A stretch of DNA of 64,000 nt from Mariprofundus sp. NF (GTDB lineage: Bacteria > Pseudomonadota > Zetaproteobacteria > Mariprofundales > Mariprofundaceae), in the NCBI RefSeq assembly GCF_013387455.1, contig NZ_VWNC01000001.1:186001-250000 (forward strand). Reading direction: 5' to 3'. Below, one piece after another: positions 25,817-35,438 of the stretch; positions within the stretch are counted from its first letter, which is position 1, and the number at the start of each line of letters is the position of its first letter. Position numbers and translations under genes: made by a program. The notes beneath the pieces are model-generated. The model was not told the DNA's origin. It did not search any database and was given only the letters and a program-made list of their open reading frames with translations.

Positions 25817-28273
25817 ATGACTGATGCGTCACACTCGGCTTGTTGGGCAGTGGACGTTAAAACCGTCTATGATCTGATTAAGATGGAAGGAAACGTTTTC
25901 GATGTTCGGCGATTGCCGTTGCTCTGGCCTGTCGTGGTATGGGCTGTGGGGCTGGCACTGGTGCGAACTGATCTGTTTGCGCCAATGATTGCTGCAATCA
26001 CTCTCTCTGCTCTTCTTGTTCTGCTTTTGGTTCTCAGGAAAAAAACACTGGCTGCTATTCTTCTGGTTGCCGCGCTTTGGGGTGGTGCTGATCTACTGAT
26101 TGATGCGCGGCATGTGGCAGTAGGTGAGCCTTGGTTAAGCGGCAATGTTCATTTTAGTGCCTCGGTTGAGAAGGTGGAGAAAACAGGCATATCCACGCGA
26201 CTGCTGCTGGATTCCCCTGTCCGGGATGATGGGCAATCTATCTCCGGCAAGGTGCTGCTCTACAGTTATGGCAAACAGGAAACGATGCCCGTGGCAGGTC
26301 AGAGGATTGAGGCCACGGCGCGCTGGCGTCTTCCCCGCAACTATCGCAATCCCGGATCATTTAATTACAAGGCGTGGTGCTTTGATCAACAGATCGCGCT
26401 GATTGGTTCTGTGCGTGGTGAGATTAGCACTGTCGATGCAAACATCCCGTGGCTGGAGGTCGCGCGACAGCGCATTCGTACAGCAATCAGCTTTGCCGAC
26501 AAAGATGAGCAAGGGGTGTTATCGGCACTGCTTCTGGCAGAGCGTTATCGGGTGAGTGAAGCGGTGAATCGTGCCTTTTCTGCGACAGGCACAGCGCATC
26601 TGCTGGCCATATCAGGTATGCATGTCGGCATGGCGGCGGCATGGATGTTTGCACTGCTCTGGTGGCTGTTGACCCGACGTGAGGCCTGGATTGTGAATCT
26701 TCCGATTCGATCCATTGCTTTGAGTGGTGGTTTTGTCGCTGCTTTTGCTTATGCGATGATGGCGGGCTGGCCTGTACCGGCTATTCGGGCGGCGGTGATG
26801 CTGGCCGCTGCTGTGCTGGCATGGCAGCTCTCAACACGTCATGAGCCGATCAATATCCTGCTGGCAGCCTTGGGCCTGATTCTGCTGGTTGATCCGGCTG
26901 CCATTGCATCACTCTCGCTCTGGCTCTCTTTTGTTGCGACTGCAGCACTGCTGTTGTGGGGCGTTCACGCATCAACGGCGGTCGAATCGTCATGGTCTGA
27001 TCGTTTGCGCAGGTCACTGCGGCTGCTGCTCTGGAGTTCACTGCTGGCGATGCTGGCCACGCTACCAATGGTGGTGACTACATTCGGCTCGCTACCGGTC
27101 TATGGCCTACCCGCCAATCTGGTATTAGTGCCGCTGTTTGGAATGTTTGTGCTGCCTGTGGCGCTGCTGGGTGAACTTGCTGCACTGATCGGATTTGAGT
27201 CACTGGCCTCACTGCTGATGCAGGCCAGTGGTTGGGGCGCAGGTTTCGGGGTGAAGATCATCACTGCGATATCAGAGCTGCCTGCCGGGTCACTTAAAAC
27301 GGTGGTGCCGCAGTTGTGGCTGTCGCTGCTCTATGGTGTCGGACTTACTATTGCAGGTGTGCTCTGGTGGCAGAAGAAAAGGGTTCTCTCGGCAGTTGTC
27401 GTGTCATTGTTGCTTGCCGCTTATCTGACGGCACTGCTGCATGAGTCGGATGTGAATCAACCAACCTGGGTGGTGTGGGATGTCGGACAGGGGGCCTCCT
27501 CGACACTGCTGTTGCCGGGCAAGCAGGTCATGGTGATCGATGCGCCGGGGCGGGCGGGCAGTCGCTTTAATGGCGGTACAACAGTAGCTGAGGGATTGCG
27601 GGCAATGGGTGTGACCCATGTTGATCGGCTGGTCTTATCACATGCGCAGTCTGATCATCTCGGTGGCGCTCTCTCATTGATCGACAGGCTGAACGGTGTA
27701 GGGGAGGTCTGGTTGCCCGACGTTCCATCGGCACGTCAGCACAGGCTTGTGCGCAGGATAGTTGAGCAGGGGAAGATTCCGATCCGCTGGCTTGCCCTTG
27801 CAGATCGGATTGAGGGCGATGGTTATGCGGTGGAGGTGCTGTGGCCACCGCGAGGTTTCACACCGAAAAACCGCAACAACTCATCACTGGTCTTAAGAGT
27901 GACGCTGGCTGGCGGCAAGTCGTTGCTGCTGCCGGGTGATATTGAGCAGGAGGTTGAGCACGAACTGCTGCAGGGGCCTGAACCTGTTGATCTCATGCTG
28001 ATGCCACATCACGGCAGTCGCTCATCCAGCTCTGCTGCCTTTGTGCAAGCGCTGCAGCCGGATATGGCCATTGCCCAGACAGGGGTGGGCAATCGCTACG
28101 GTTTTCCTGATGCCAGGGTGCTGTCGCGCTATCGCGAAATCGGTGCAGAGATAGCCAATACAGCCGATGGAGCAGTGCTGGTTGGATTCTCTGAAACGAT
28201 GCAGTGGCAGCAGTGGGGTTTCGGTGGCGAGAGTCGCCGCGAGATGGCGCTGGAGTGGTGGCAGAAGCAGTGA
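25817..28273 (+). CDS. comEC: ComEC/Rec2 DNA-uptake channel protein
   Basis: 818 residues. An N-terminal membrane and DUF4131/OB-like region contains LPRNYRNPGSFNYKAW. The competence membrane domain follows (about 245-520), with TGTAHLLAISGMHVGM and GWPVPAIRAAVMLA. A C-terminal metallo-beta-lactamase domain starts at WVVWDVGQGASSTLL (about 555) with LSHAQSDHLGG and MPHHGSRSSS. All three parts are present, so the protein should be functional in transporting single-stranded DNA into the cytoplasm. The start is uncertain: neither 25817 nor the in-frame ATG at 25883 has a good ribosome site. Confidence 0.92.
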   Translation: MTDASHSACWAVDVKTVYDLIKMEGNVFDVRRLPLLWPVVVWAVGLALVRTDLFAPMIAAITLSALLVLLLVLRKKTLAAILLVAALWGGADLLIDARHVAVGEPWLSGNVHFSASVEKVEKTGISTRLLLDSPVRDDGQSISGKVLLYSYGKQETMPVAGQRIEATARWRLPRNYRNPGSFNYKAWCFDQQIALIGSVRGEISTVDANIPWLEVARQRIRTAISFADKDEQGVLSALLLAERYRVSEAVNRAFSATGTAHLLAISGMHVGMAAAWMFALLWWLLTRREAWIVNLPIRSIALSGGFVAAFAYAMMAGWPVPAIRAAVMLAAAVLAWQLSTRHEPINILLAALGLILLVDPAAIASLSLWLSFVATAALLLWGVHASTAVESSWSDRLRRSLRLLLWSSLLAMLATLPMVVTTFGSLPVYGLPANLVLVPLFGMFVLPVALLGELAALIGFESLASLLMQASGWGAGFGVKIITAISELPAGSLKTVVPQLWLSLLYGVGLTIAGVLWWQKKRVLSAVVVSLLLAAYLTALLHESDVNQPTWVVWDVGQGASSTLLLPGKQVMVIDAPGRAGSRFNGGTTVAEGLRAMGVTHVDRLVLSHAQSDHLGGALSLIDRLNGVGEVWLPDVPSARQHRLVRRIVEQGKIPIRWLALADRIEGDGYAVEVLWPPRGFTPKNRNNSSLVLRVTLAGGKSLLLPGDIEQEVEHELLQGPEPVDLMLMPHHGSRSSSSAAFVQALQPDMAIAQTGVGNRYGFPDARVLSRYREIGAEIANTADGAVLVGFSETMQWQQWGFGGESRREMALEWWQKQ

Positions 28274-28516
28274 AAAAAGGTGATCACAGGCGGTTTAACT
28301 GTTATCAACGCAGAAACTGATACTTTTTTCTCCTGTGGTGGGTGACTTCTGCCTCTAGCCTCACCATAATTGCCGCCACTCTGCAGATGGGCTGAGTCGA
28401 AATGTCTATCCATTGTTGTGCATGTTGTTCGATCTTGATGAGATCGCAGGCGCAGTTTCATTGGCAGAAAAGAGAGATGCTGCAGCAGTATTGATTGTTT
28501 GCGCATGGAGGCTTGA

Positions 28517-29125
28517 GTGATTGAATTTATCCAGCAGGGCGGCGTTGTTATGTACTTCCTGCTTGCGGCATCTGTGCTGTCGTTGACCATTATTATCGAG
28601 CGCGGCTGGAGCCTGCGCCGTTCCGTGGTGATTCCGCTGGGCGAAGTGAAAAAGATTGAGACAGCTGTGCGCTCAGGTGATGTGAAGGCTGCGATGCAGA
28701 CTTGTCAGGGCCATAACACGGCCATGAGTCGTATCCTCTGGGTGGCGCTGGCCAATCGCGGTGTGCACCGCTCTGTGATCAAGGAGATTCTTGAGGAGTC
28801 CGGTCGTCAGGAGGTGGCGCACATGGATCGCTTTATCGGCGTATTGGGTGTGATCGCTGCAGTTTCACCGCTGCTTGGTCTGCTCGGTACGGTGATCGGC
28901 ATGATCGAAGTGTTCCAGCAGATCTCACTGGTGGGTGTCGGTAAAGCTGACGTGCTGGCCGGTGGTATCTCCAAGGCTTTGAACACCACGGCATTCGGCC
29001 TCTCGGTAGCGATTCCGTCACTGGTGGCCTACCGCTTTTACGAATCCCGCGTGGACAGATTTGTACTGGAGATCGAGCAGCATGCGCTGCGCTTTGTTGA
29101 GCTGTTGAAAGGCGAACGTGCATGA
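28517..29125 (+). CDS. exbB: MotA/TolQ/ExbB proton-channel protein
   Basis: 202 residues starting with GTG at 28517, placed by GGAGG six bases upstream. Three membrane spans: residues about 10-28, then GVLGVIAAVSPLLGLLGTVIGMI, then ALNTTAFGLSVAIPSLVAY, both hallmark helices of the proton channel. Together with ExbD it energises an outer-membrane process through TonB or a Tol-like partner; no tonB is adjacent. The stop overlaps the exbD start (ATGA). Confidence 0.92.
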   Translation: MIEFIQQGGVVMYFLLAASVLSLTIIIERGWSLRRSVVIPLGEVKKIETAVRSGDVKAAMQTCQGHNTAMSRILWVALANRGVHRSVIKEILEESGRQEVAHMDRFIGVLGVIAAVSPLLGLLGTVIGMIEVFQQISLVGVGKADVLAGGISKALNTTAFGLSVAIPSLVAYRFYESRVDRFVLEIEQHALRFVELLKGERA

Positions 29126-29541
29126 AGCTTCGCCAGAAATCACGGGCCGATTACCTGGTGGATATCACGCCACTGGTCGACGTGGTGTTTTTGATGCTGA
29201 TCTTTTTCATGGTTTCCACCAGTTTCAATCTCTCATCCAGTCTCAAGCTTGATCTGCCTACCAGCAAGGCCACTGCCGCACAGAGTGAGTCCAAACAGGT
29301 GACCATCGCCATCAATGCCAAAGGTCAACTCTATGTTCAGGATGAGGCGGTGGATGATAAGGATCTGCGCAAACGCATTCTTAATGTGTCCAAGGGTGAC
29401 CCGAATATGCGGGTGGTGCTGCGGGCTGATTCGGATGCAAGGCATAAACGGGTAGTGCTCGTGCTGGATACCCTGCGCGAGCTTGAGATGACAAAGGTCG
29501 GTATTGCAACAGTTGCAGCCGATGATGCGGAGACGCACTGA
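29122..29541 (+). CDS. exbD: ExbD/TolR biopolymer transport protein
   Basis: 139 residues. One N-terminal span carries the proton-relay Asp (ITPLVDVVFLMLIFFMVSTSF), followed by a periplasmic ExbD/TolR domain (LDLPTSKA..., VVLRADSDARHKRVVLVLDTL). It overlaps exbB by 4 bases, and its stop overlaps the lysC start by one base, so three genes are tightly coupled. Confidence 0.92.
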   Translation: MKLRQKSRADYLVDITPLVDVVFLMLIFFMVSTSFNLSSSLKLDLPTSKATAAQSESKQVTIAINAKGQLYVQDEAVDDKDLRKRILNVSKGDPNMRVVLRADSDARHKRVVLVLDTLRELEMTKVGIATVAADDAETH

Positions 29542-30767
29542 TGCGTATTGTACAGAAATATGGCGGAACCTCGGTCGGTAGTGTTGATCGTATCCGCAGC
29601 ACTGCAGATATTATTGAGGGCGAACTAAAACGCGGTAATCAGGTCGCCGTGGTTGTTTCGGCTATGAGTGGTGAGACCAATCGGCTACTGGCACTGGCTG
29701 GAGAGATCTCCAGTGATCCGGCCTGTCGTGAGCTTGATGCGCTGGTGGCAACCGGTGAGCAGGTGAGTGCAGCGCTGCTGGCAATGGAGCTACAGAAGCG
29801 CGGTGTTGCCGCCTACTCCTTTACAGGCGCTCAGGCTGGCGTCAAAACTGATAGCAGTTATGCCCGAGCACGCATTACCGATGTGCAGAGCGATCATCTG
29901 ATTGAACATCTGGAACGTTTTGAGGTGCCGGTAGTGACCGGTTTCCAGGGTACGGATGAAGCTGGCAACATCACCACGCTGGGACGCGGTGGCTCCGATA
30001 CCTCAGCGGTGGCTTTGGCCATCGCTGTGAAAGCTGATGTCTGCGATATCTATACCGATGTTGATGGTATCTATACCACCGATCCGCGCATTGAGAGCAA
30101 GGCGAGCAAGATGGATCATATCTCCTATGAGGAGATGCTGGAGTTTGCCTCACTGGGTGCCAAGGTGCTGCAGACCCGCTCTGTTGAGCTGGCCATGCGT
30201 TATGATATGCCGATTCATCTGCGCTCCAGCTTTGATCTGGTGCAGGGAACAATGGTTTCGAAAGAGGATGATACGATGGAAAGAGCTGCTATTTCAGGCG
30301 TAGCCTACAATCGCGACGAAGCGAAAATTACCATTATGGAGATTCCCGATCATCCGGGCATTGCCAGCAATGTCTTCGGCCCTGTTGCCGCGGCGGGCAT
30401 CAATGTCGATGTGATCGTGCAGAACGTCAGTGAAGAGGGTCATACCGACATCACCTTTACCGTGCCGCGCAGCGATTACGCACCAACCATGAAGATCATG
30501 GCCGACCTCTGCAAAGAGCTGGGCGCCAGCGGTTACAAGGGTGATAACACCGTTGCCAAGGTGTCGGTGATCGGTGTTGGTATGCGCTCACATGCCGGTG
30601 TGGCGCAGAAGATGTTTCAGGCGCTGGCAGCTGAGCGTGTGAACATTCAGATGATCACCACCAGTGAGATCAAAATCACAGTTGTCATCGAAGAGAAGTA
30701 TGTCGAGCTGGCGGTGCGTTCTCTGCATGCGGCCTTTGAGCTGGAGAGTGTCTCCGGCGATTGCTGA
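29541..30767 (+). CDS. lysC: Aspartate kinase
   Basis: 408 residues. It phosphorylates aspartate, the first step to lysine, threonine and methionine. VQKYGGTSVGS is the kinase entry motif, FQGTDEAGNITTLGRGGSDTSA the substrate/ATP site, and two ACT domains occupy about residues 265-405 for feedback control. Length and composition match monofunctional aspartokinases. It is fused by overlap to exbBD and followed by csrA, as in the lysC-csrA pairing seen in other Pseudomonadota. Confidence 0.95.
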   Translation: MRIVQKYGGTSVGSVDRIRSTADIIEGELKRGNQVAVVVSAMSGETNRLLALAGEISSDPACRELDALVATGEQVSAALLAMELQKRGVAAYSFTGAQAGVKTDSSYARARITDVQSDHLIEHLERFEVPVVTGFQGTDEAGNITTLGRGGSDTSAVALAIAVKADVCDIYTDVDGIYTTDPRIESKASKMDHISYEEMLEFASLGAKVLQTRSVELAMRYDMPIHLRSSFDLVQGTMVSKEDDTMERAAISGVAYNRDEAKITIMEIPDHPGIASNVFGPVAAAGINVDVIVQNVSEEGHTDITFTVPRSDYAPTMKIMADLCKELGASGYKGDNTVAKVSVIGVGMRSHAGVAQKMFQALAAERVNIQMITTSEIKITVVIEEKYVELAVRSLHAAFELESVSGDC

Positions 30768-30827
30768 TTAATCCCAACCTTGCGCTTTCCGATATATTAG
30801 TCTATTAAAGTAAGCAGAGGAGAACCC

Positions 30828-31010
30828 ATGCTTATATTGACACGAAAAAAAGGCGAATCGATTGCGATCGGGGATAACATTCAGATTCAGGTGCTGAACG
30901 TGAAGGGCGGACAGGTGCGCATTGGCATTGAAGCTCCACGTGAAGTCAGGGTCAATCGCGAAGAGCGCGTTGAAGCTTCCGGAAGCGAAAATCTCGTATC
31001 TGCTGCATAA
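30828..31010 (+). CDS. csrA: Carbon storage regulator CsrA
   Basis: 60 residues, the normal size. [16 protein letters not shown] and [18 protein letters not shown] are near-invariant in CsrA, including the RNA-binding strand 1 (Leu4, Arg6) and the conserved Arg-Val-Asn-Arg-Glu stretch. CsrA dimers bind GGA motifs in hairpin loops of mRNA leaders. AGCAGAGGAGAAC precedes the ATG. GGA-presenting hairpins occur in this same window (12771-13130, 57699-57713, 59464-59473). Confidence 0.97.
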   Translation: MLILTRKKGESIAIGDNIQIQVLNVKGGQVRIGIEAPREVRVNREERVEASGSENLVSAA

Positions 31011-31230
31011 CAGAGATCGAATATCTGCTCTCCGCGCTGATGGCTGCGGCAGGGTGAACTGTATCTAAAATATGCAGAGATTTTCTCTCTCTGTAGCTCC
31101 CACGTTTAACCTTACAAGATCATCATCATAGCCCATTTCCATCTTTTGTAGATGGGTGGTGAGAACTGTCGACTGAGATGGTGCACCTCAGGGCTATCTG
31201 AATGGTGGAAGCGCCGCTATCCTTCAGCGC

Positions 31231-32955
31231 ATGCGTTATTCAAGACTGTTCGTCCCCACTCTCCGAGATGATCCGGCCGATGCCGAGGTGATCTCGCATA
31301 AACTGCTGCTGCGTGCCGGTTTTATCCGCCGCGTCACCTCCGGTATTTACGACTATCTTCCCGTTGGTCTGCGTGTGTTGCGCAAGATCGAGGCTGTGGT
31401 GCGTGATGAGATGAACCGCGCCGGTGCTCAGGAGCTGCTGATGCCGATGGTGCAGCCGGGTGAACTGTGGGAAAAATCGGGGCGCATGGAGAAGTATGGC
31501 CCTGAACTGCTGAAGTTTGAGGATCGCCACGGTCACCAGTCATGTCTGGGCCCGACCCATGAAGAGGTGATCTGTGATCTGGTAAGTCGTGAGTTGCGCT
31601 CCTATAAACAGCTGCCGATGAACCTCTACCAGGTTCAGGCCAAGTTCCGTGATGAGATCAGACCGCGTTTCGGTCTGATGCGTGGGCGTGAGTTCATTAT
31701 GAAGGATGGCTACTCGTTCCATGCTGATGATGAGTCTCTGACAGCCGAGTATCAAAATATGTTTGAGGCTTACAATCGCATCTTCACACGTCTGGGTCTT
31801 AAATTCCGTCCGGTTGAAGCCGATACAGGCTCGATCGGTGGCAACAATTCACACGAGTTCCACGTATTGGCTGAGTCAGGTGAAGATCTGATTGCCCATT
31901 GTTCGGCCTGTGATTATGCAGCCAATGTTGAGAAGGCAGAATCTTCGCGCATTCTGCCTGAGGGAGCTGCGGCTGAACTGACTGAAGTAGACACACCGAA
32001 TGTGACCAGTGCTGAAGATGTGGCCGGCTTCCTCTCTATCGATATTGCACAGCTGGTGAAAACGCTGGTCTATCGTGCTGTCGGTGGCGACTCCGATGGT
32101 GAGATCGTAGCGGCCTGTGTGCGCGGTGATGATCAGGTGCAGGAGATCAAACTGGCCCATGCTGTGGATGCGGATGGGCTGGAGCTGGCAACAGATGATG
32201 AGATCAAAGCAGTTGGCGGCGTGACCGGTTTTGTCGGCCCGAAAGGGTTGAACTGCAAAGTGGTTGTCGACAGCTCTCTCACAGACGCAGTCGGGCTGGT
32301 GGCTGGGGCCAACCGTCGCGACAGCCATCTGAGTGGTCTGGATATGCAACGTGATCTGGAAAATGTCGTGTTTGCTGATCTGCGTGAAACCCGTGCCGGT
32401 GATCTTTGTGGTCGCTGTGGTGGCAGCATTGAACTATCGCGTGGTATTGAAGTGGGACACATTTTTGAGCTGGGCAGACGTTACTCCGAGCCTATGGAGG
32501 TGATGTTCCAGGATCCCAATGGCCGACGTGCCGTAGCCACCATGGGCTGTTACGGTATTGGAATATCACGGTTGATGGCTGCGATTGTTGAGCAGTGTAA
32601 TGATGATTCGGGCATAAAATGGCCTGTTGATATGGCACCATTTCATGTTGCCCTGATCACCATGGGTAAATCTGATGAGGTGAACGAAGCGTCTGAATCG
32701 GTCTATCGCCAATTGCAGGATGCCGGTATCGATGTGCTCTGGGATGAGCGCAAAGTCAGTCCGGGTGTGAAATTTAAGGATGCTGAGCTGATCGGCTTGC
32801 CACTGCAGGTGGTGGTCGCAGATCGAGGTTTGGCTGATGGCGTTGCCGAGATTGGCCTGCGCGGTGGTGATCGCATTACAGTAAAACTAAGCGATACAGT
32901 CACGCAAACCATCGAGATGTTGAACAGCGTCAGGGCGCAGGGAGCCTCTAGCTGA
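31231..32955 (+). CDS. proS: Prolyl-tRNA synthetase, bacterial type
   Basis: 574 residues. Class II synthetase with MRYSRLFVPTLRDDPADAEVISHKL at the start, motif 2 KFRDEIRPRFGLMRGREFIMKD, and GSIGGNNSHEFHVLAESGED. The bacterial editing insertion (YbaK-like, about 225-395) is present. Motif 3 is MGCYGIGISRLMAA and the anticodon domain follows from about 475. The ribosome site is poor. The 220 bases before it hold only small hairpins (one CCATCT-TTTGT-AGATGG); no tRNA gene was found there. Confidence 0.96.
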   Translation: MRYSRLFVPTLRDDPADAEVISHKLLLRAGFIRRVTSGIYDYLPVGLRVLRKIEAVVRDEMNRAGAQELLMPMVQPGELWEKSGRMEKYGPELLKFEDRHGHQSCLGPTHEEVICDLVSRELRSYKQLPMNLYQVQAKFRDEIRPRFGLMRGREFIMKDGYSFHADDESLTAEYQNMFEAYNRIFTRLGLKFRPVEADTGSIGGNNSHEFHVLAESGEDLIAHCSACDYAANVEKAESSRILPEGAAAELTEVDTPNVTSAEDVAGFLSIDIAQLVKTLVYRAVGGDSDGEIVAACVRGDDQVQEIKLAHAVDADGLELATDDEIKAVGGVTGFVGPKGLNCKVVVDSSLTDAVGLVAGANRRDSHLSGLDMQRDLENVVFADLRETRAGDLCGRCGGSIELSRGIEVGHIFELGRRYSEPMEVMFQDPNGRRAVATMGCYGIGISRLMAAIVEQCNDDSGIKWPVDMAPFHVALITMGKSDEVNEASESVYRQLQDAGIDVLWDERKVSPGVKFKDAELIGLPLQVVVADRGLADGVAEIGLRGGDRITVKLSDTVTQTIEMLNSVRAQGASS

Positions 32956-32975
32956 ACTCTGATGGCCTGAAACGC

Positions 32976-33641
32976 TTGCTGGGCGGGGTCTCCCCTAAAG
33001 CCCTGCTTGCCGGTGTGATGGTTGCATGTTTTCTGGTCTCTATTCCGATCTGGCTGACCAGTAGCCCGGAAGATAAGCAGCATCTGGCCCAGACCGCCGT
33101 GAAGAAGATGGTAGAGACGAATGTTGATCTGCTCGACTTCAAACCGGAAGAGAAAGAGGAGCTGCGCAACATGCTCAAGCCGGAAGAGCCGGCCAAGCAG
33201 CCGGACTTTGAGCAGACGGTATGGGTAAAAGATATCATTCAGACCATTCAACCATGGGTCTCTGATGAGAGTGAGGCCGAAGCGATTGCCCGCTGGGTTT
33301 ATGTCTACAGTAAACGCTCTAACCTCTCTCCTGAGCTGGTATTGGGTGTGATTGCTGTAGAGTCGCGCTTTGACCATTTTGCCGTGAGTAATGTCGGTGC
33401 CATCGGTTTGATGCAGGTGATGCCCTTCTGGAAAGATGAGCTGGGTCAGCAGAAAGATAACCTGCTGGAGATCGAAACCAACATCCGCTACGGCTGTGCC
33501 ATTCTCCGCATCTACATCAATCGCTACAAAACACTTAGCCGCGCACTGGGTGCCTACAACGGCTCTCTCGGCAGGATGAAATATCCGAATAAAGTTTTCG
33601 CCGCCATGAAAAGATTCAAAGCCACCGATTACGGCATCTAG
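32976..33641 (+). CDS. Membrane-anchored lytic transglycosylase (SLT domain)
   Basis: About 221 residues. An N-terminal hydrophobic span (ALLAGVMVACFLVSIPIWL) anchors or exports it. The SLT domain (about 110-200) has GVIAVESRFDHFAVSNVGAI with the catalytic Glu, then GLMQVMPFW and GAYNGSLGR, as in enzymes that cleave peptidoglycan to anhydro-muropeptides. The start is uncertain. TTG at 32976 lacks a ribosome site, while CTG at 32952, overlapping the proS stop, has AGGGAG seven bases upstream. Confidence 0.85.
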   Translation: MLGGVSPKALLAGVMVACFLVSIPIWLTSSPEDKQHLAQTAVKKMVETNVDLLDFKPEEKEELRNMLKPEEPAKQPDFEQTVWVKDIIQTIQPWVSDESEAEAIARWVYVYSKRSNLSPELVLGVIAVESRFDHFAVSNVGAIGLMQVMPFWKDELGQQKDNLLEIETNIRYGCAILRIYINRYKTLSRALGAYNGSLGRMKYPNKVFAAMKRFKATDYGI

Positions 33642-33782
33642 CTCTCCGTTTTCAAGTTGCCTTTATACGATTGAATTCGGAAATGCTGATACTGGCTTCT
33701 ATAGCGAATATCTGCCTGTTCGAGAGAGCATTTGTAGCAAATATCTGCTAAACTAATCACATAGGTAAAGGGGGTGACTGCT

Positions 33783-34199
33783 ATGGAAGTGTCGCCATGG
33801 AGAATTGAGTGGTCAGATGAGCTGAGCATGTCGAATTCAGAGATTGATGCTGAACACCGGAACTTCATTAGATTGGTCAACGAGCTAAATAACGAAATCA
33901 TGAGCCAGCAGCGTGATAAAGCTGTTGTTGTGCGCATCTTGAACCAGATATTGGATGATGCCATTGCCCACTTCGCGCATGAGGAGCGGCTGTTTATCGA
34001 AAAATCGTACCCTGCCAGAGAGGAGCATGCACAACTTCATGCCGAACTGATCAGCAAGTTCAAGCAGGCTCTTAAAGATATTCACGCAACCGAGTATGGC
34101 CGCATATGGATTGCAACAGGGCTGGAGATCAGGAGCCTGCTGGTTAACCATGTACTGTTTGAGGATACGCAATACATTGAATATCTACGAACTGAGTAA
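33783..34199 (+). CDS. Bacteriohemerythrin
   Basis: 138 residues. The ATG at 33783 follows AAGGGGGTGA. Iron ligands are visible in order: AEHRNFI, HFAHEERLF, EEHAQLHAEL and NHVLFEDTQY, the His/Glu/Asp set of the di-iron hemerythrin bundle. It should reversibly bind O2 (or NO) in the cytoplasm. It stands alone between the transglycosylase and the udg-rdgB-rph cluster, so its role (O2 delivery, sensing or storage) is not shown by context. Confidence 0.92.
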   Translation: MEVSPWRIEWSDELSMSNSEIDAEHRNFIRLVNELNNEIMSQQRDKAVVVRILNQILDDAIAHFAHEERLFIEKSYPAREEHAQLHAELISKFKQALKDIHATEYGRIWIATGLEIRSLLVNHVLFEDTQYIEYLRTE

Positions 34200-34227
34200 G
34201 CAAAAGTACTTCGATTGTTTCTAACTG

Positions 34228-34848
34228 TTAACGGATAGCCTGTTTTAGAACGTCGCTGAACATCTCTGGAGTCAGGCGTCTGGTCTGGGTGTTGTAGCGG
34301 GAGCAGTGGTAGGAGTCGATCAGCCATCTGCCATCGGGAAGGGTGTGGTTTGCGGCGTGTCCGAATTTCAGTGCAGATAGCTTTAATCCGTATGCACGCA
34401 GTACAGCATCGTGTGCAAGTTTTCCCAGAGCAAGAAGGTTGCACGATTCCGGCAGGTTTTTGATTTCATCAACAAGATAGGGGAGACAGTTCTTAACCTC
34501 TTCGGTTGTCGGGGCATTCTGCGGCGGTAGACATTTCACGGCATTGGTGATGCGAACGCCGAAGAGTTGTAGACCGTCATCTGCATCTTTTGATTCAGGC
34601 GCAGAAGCCAGCCCGAGATCAAACAGGGTTTGAAAGAGCAGTTCGCCGGAAGCATCACCTGTAAACGGTCGGCCGGTTTTGTTGGCGCCATGCAGGCCCG
34701 GCGCAAGTCCGACGATGAGTAGCTTTGGATTAGCATCCCCGAAGGAGGGGACAGGTGCGGCATGATAAGTCGGTTGTTCTCTCTTTGTTTGCTTTAGGTA
34801 GGAGGCAAGCCGGGGGCATGTTCTGCATCCGGCATTGAACTCAGACAC
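34228..34848 (-). CDS. Uracil-DNA glycosylase, family 5 (UDGb), Fe-S type
   Basis: 206 residues from a GTG (complement of 34846-34848) that overlaps the rdgB stop by eight bases. A start 84 bases further upstream would run deeper into rdgB and does not fit the family. GLAPGLHGANKTGRPFTGDASG is the UDGb active-site motif. It has Ala where family 4 has a catalytic acid, and YHCSRYNTQT is the C-terminal motif. CRTCPRL, AVKCLPP and NCLPYL supply the [4Fe-4S] cysteines. It removes uracil and hypoxanthine from DNA, a natural partner of the pool-cleaning RdgB next door. Confidence 0.9.
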   Translation of the reverse strand: MSEFNAGCRTCPRLASYLKQTKREQPTYHAAPVPSFGDANPKLLIVGLAPGLHGANKTGRPFTGDASGELLFQTLFDLGLASAPESKDADDGLQLFGVRITNAVKCLPPQNAPTTEEVKNCLPYLVDEIKNLPESCNLLALGKLAHDAVLRAYGLKLSALKFGHAANHTLPDGRWLIDSYHCSRYNTQTRRLTPEMFSDVLKQAIR

Positions 34849-35425
34849 GGTTTTTGAGTCGTTCTGCCATTGCGCGCAGGGCGCGACCACGATGGGATAC
34901 CGATGCTTTCTCTTCAGGTGTGGAATCCGCAAAGGCTTTGCCTAGTTCAGGGCAGTAGAAAAGCGGGTCATATCCGAAACCTGTGTTGCCTGATAGTTCA
35001 CGAAGAATGGAGCCATCAACACTCCCTTCTGCTGTTAAGGGAGACGAGGAGTCAGGGAAGGCAAGGTGAAGGGCGCAGACGAAATGGGCGCTGCGCTCTT
35101 CTGTGCCGTTCAGATCAGCGAGCAGTTTTATGTTGTTATCGGCATCAGTGGCATTTTCACCAGCAAAGCGGGCGGAGTAGATGCCCGGTGCACCATTTAA
35201 GACATCAACACAGAGGCCTGAATCATCGGCCAGTGCCGGTGTGCCATTAGCTTTTGCAAAGGCGTCGGCTTTTTTTTTGGCATTACCAGCGAAGCTATCG
35301 GCATCCTCAACTACTTCGACGGAGATGGTCTGCTCTGGTGAAACAAGTTCGATACCTAAAGCACCCAGAATAGCCTGGATTTCAGCGCGTTTCTTTTTGT
35401 TGTTGCTGGCAACGACGATTTTCAT
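34841..35425 (-). CDS. rdgB: XTP/dITP pyrophosphatase (non-canonical purine NTPase)
   Basis: 194 residues. VVASNNKKKRAEI at the N-terminus, ALADDSGLCVDVLNGAPGIYSARFAG and NTGFGYDPLF are diagnostic of the Ham1/RdgB family. The enzyme hydrolyses dITP and XTP to keep deaminated purines out of nucleic acids. It is 13 bases downstream of rph and overlaps the UDG gene, forming an rph-rdgB-udg operon. Confidence 0.96.
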   Translation of the reverse strand: MKIVVASNNKKKRAEIQAILGALGIELVSPEQTISVEVVEDADSFAGNAKKKADAFAKANGTPALADDSGLCVDVLNGAPGIYSARFAGENATDADNNIKLLADLNGTEERSAHFVCALHLAFPDSSSPLTAEGSVDGSILRELSGNTGFGYDPLFYCPELGKAFADSTPEEKASVSHRGRALRAMAERLKNRV

Positions 35426-35438
35426 CGGTAGTCGCTCA

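Noticed and set aside
31011-31230. tRNA gene after csrA, as in some gammaproteobacteria
   Set aside because: No T-arm GTTCRA consensus or cloverleaf could be found; only small hairpins are present.
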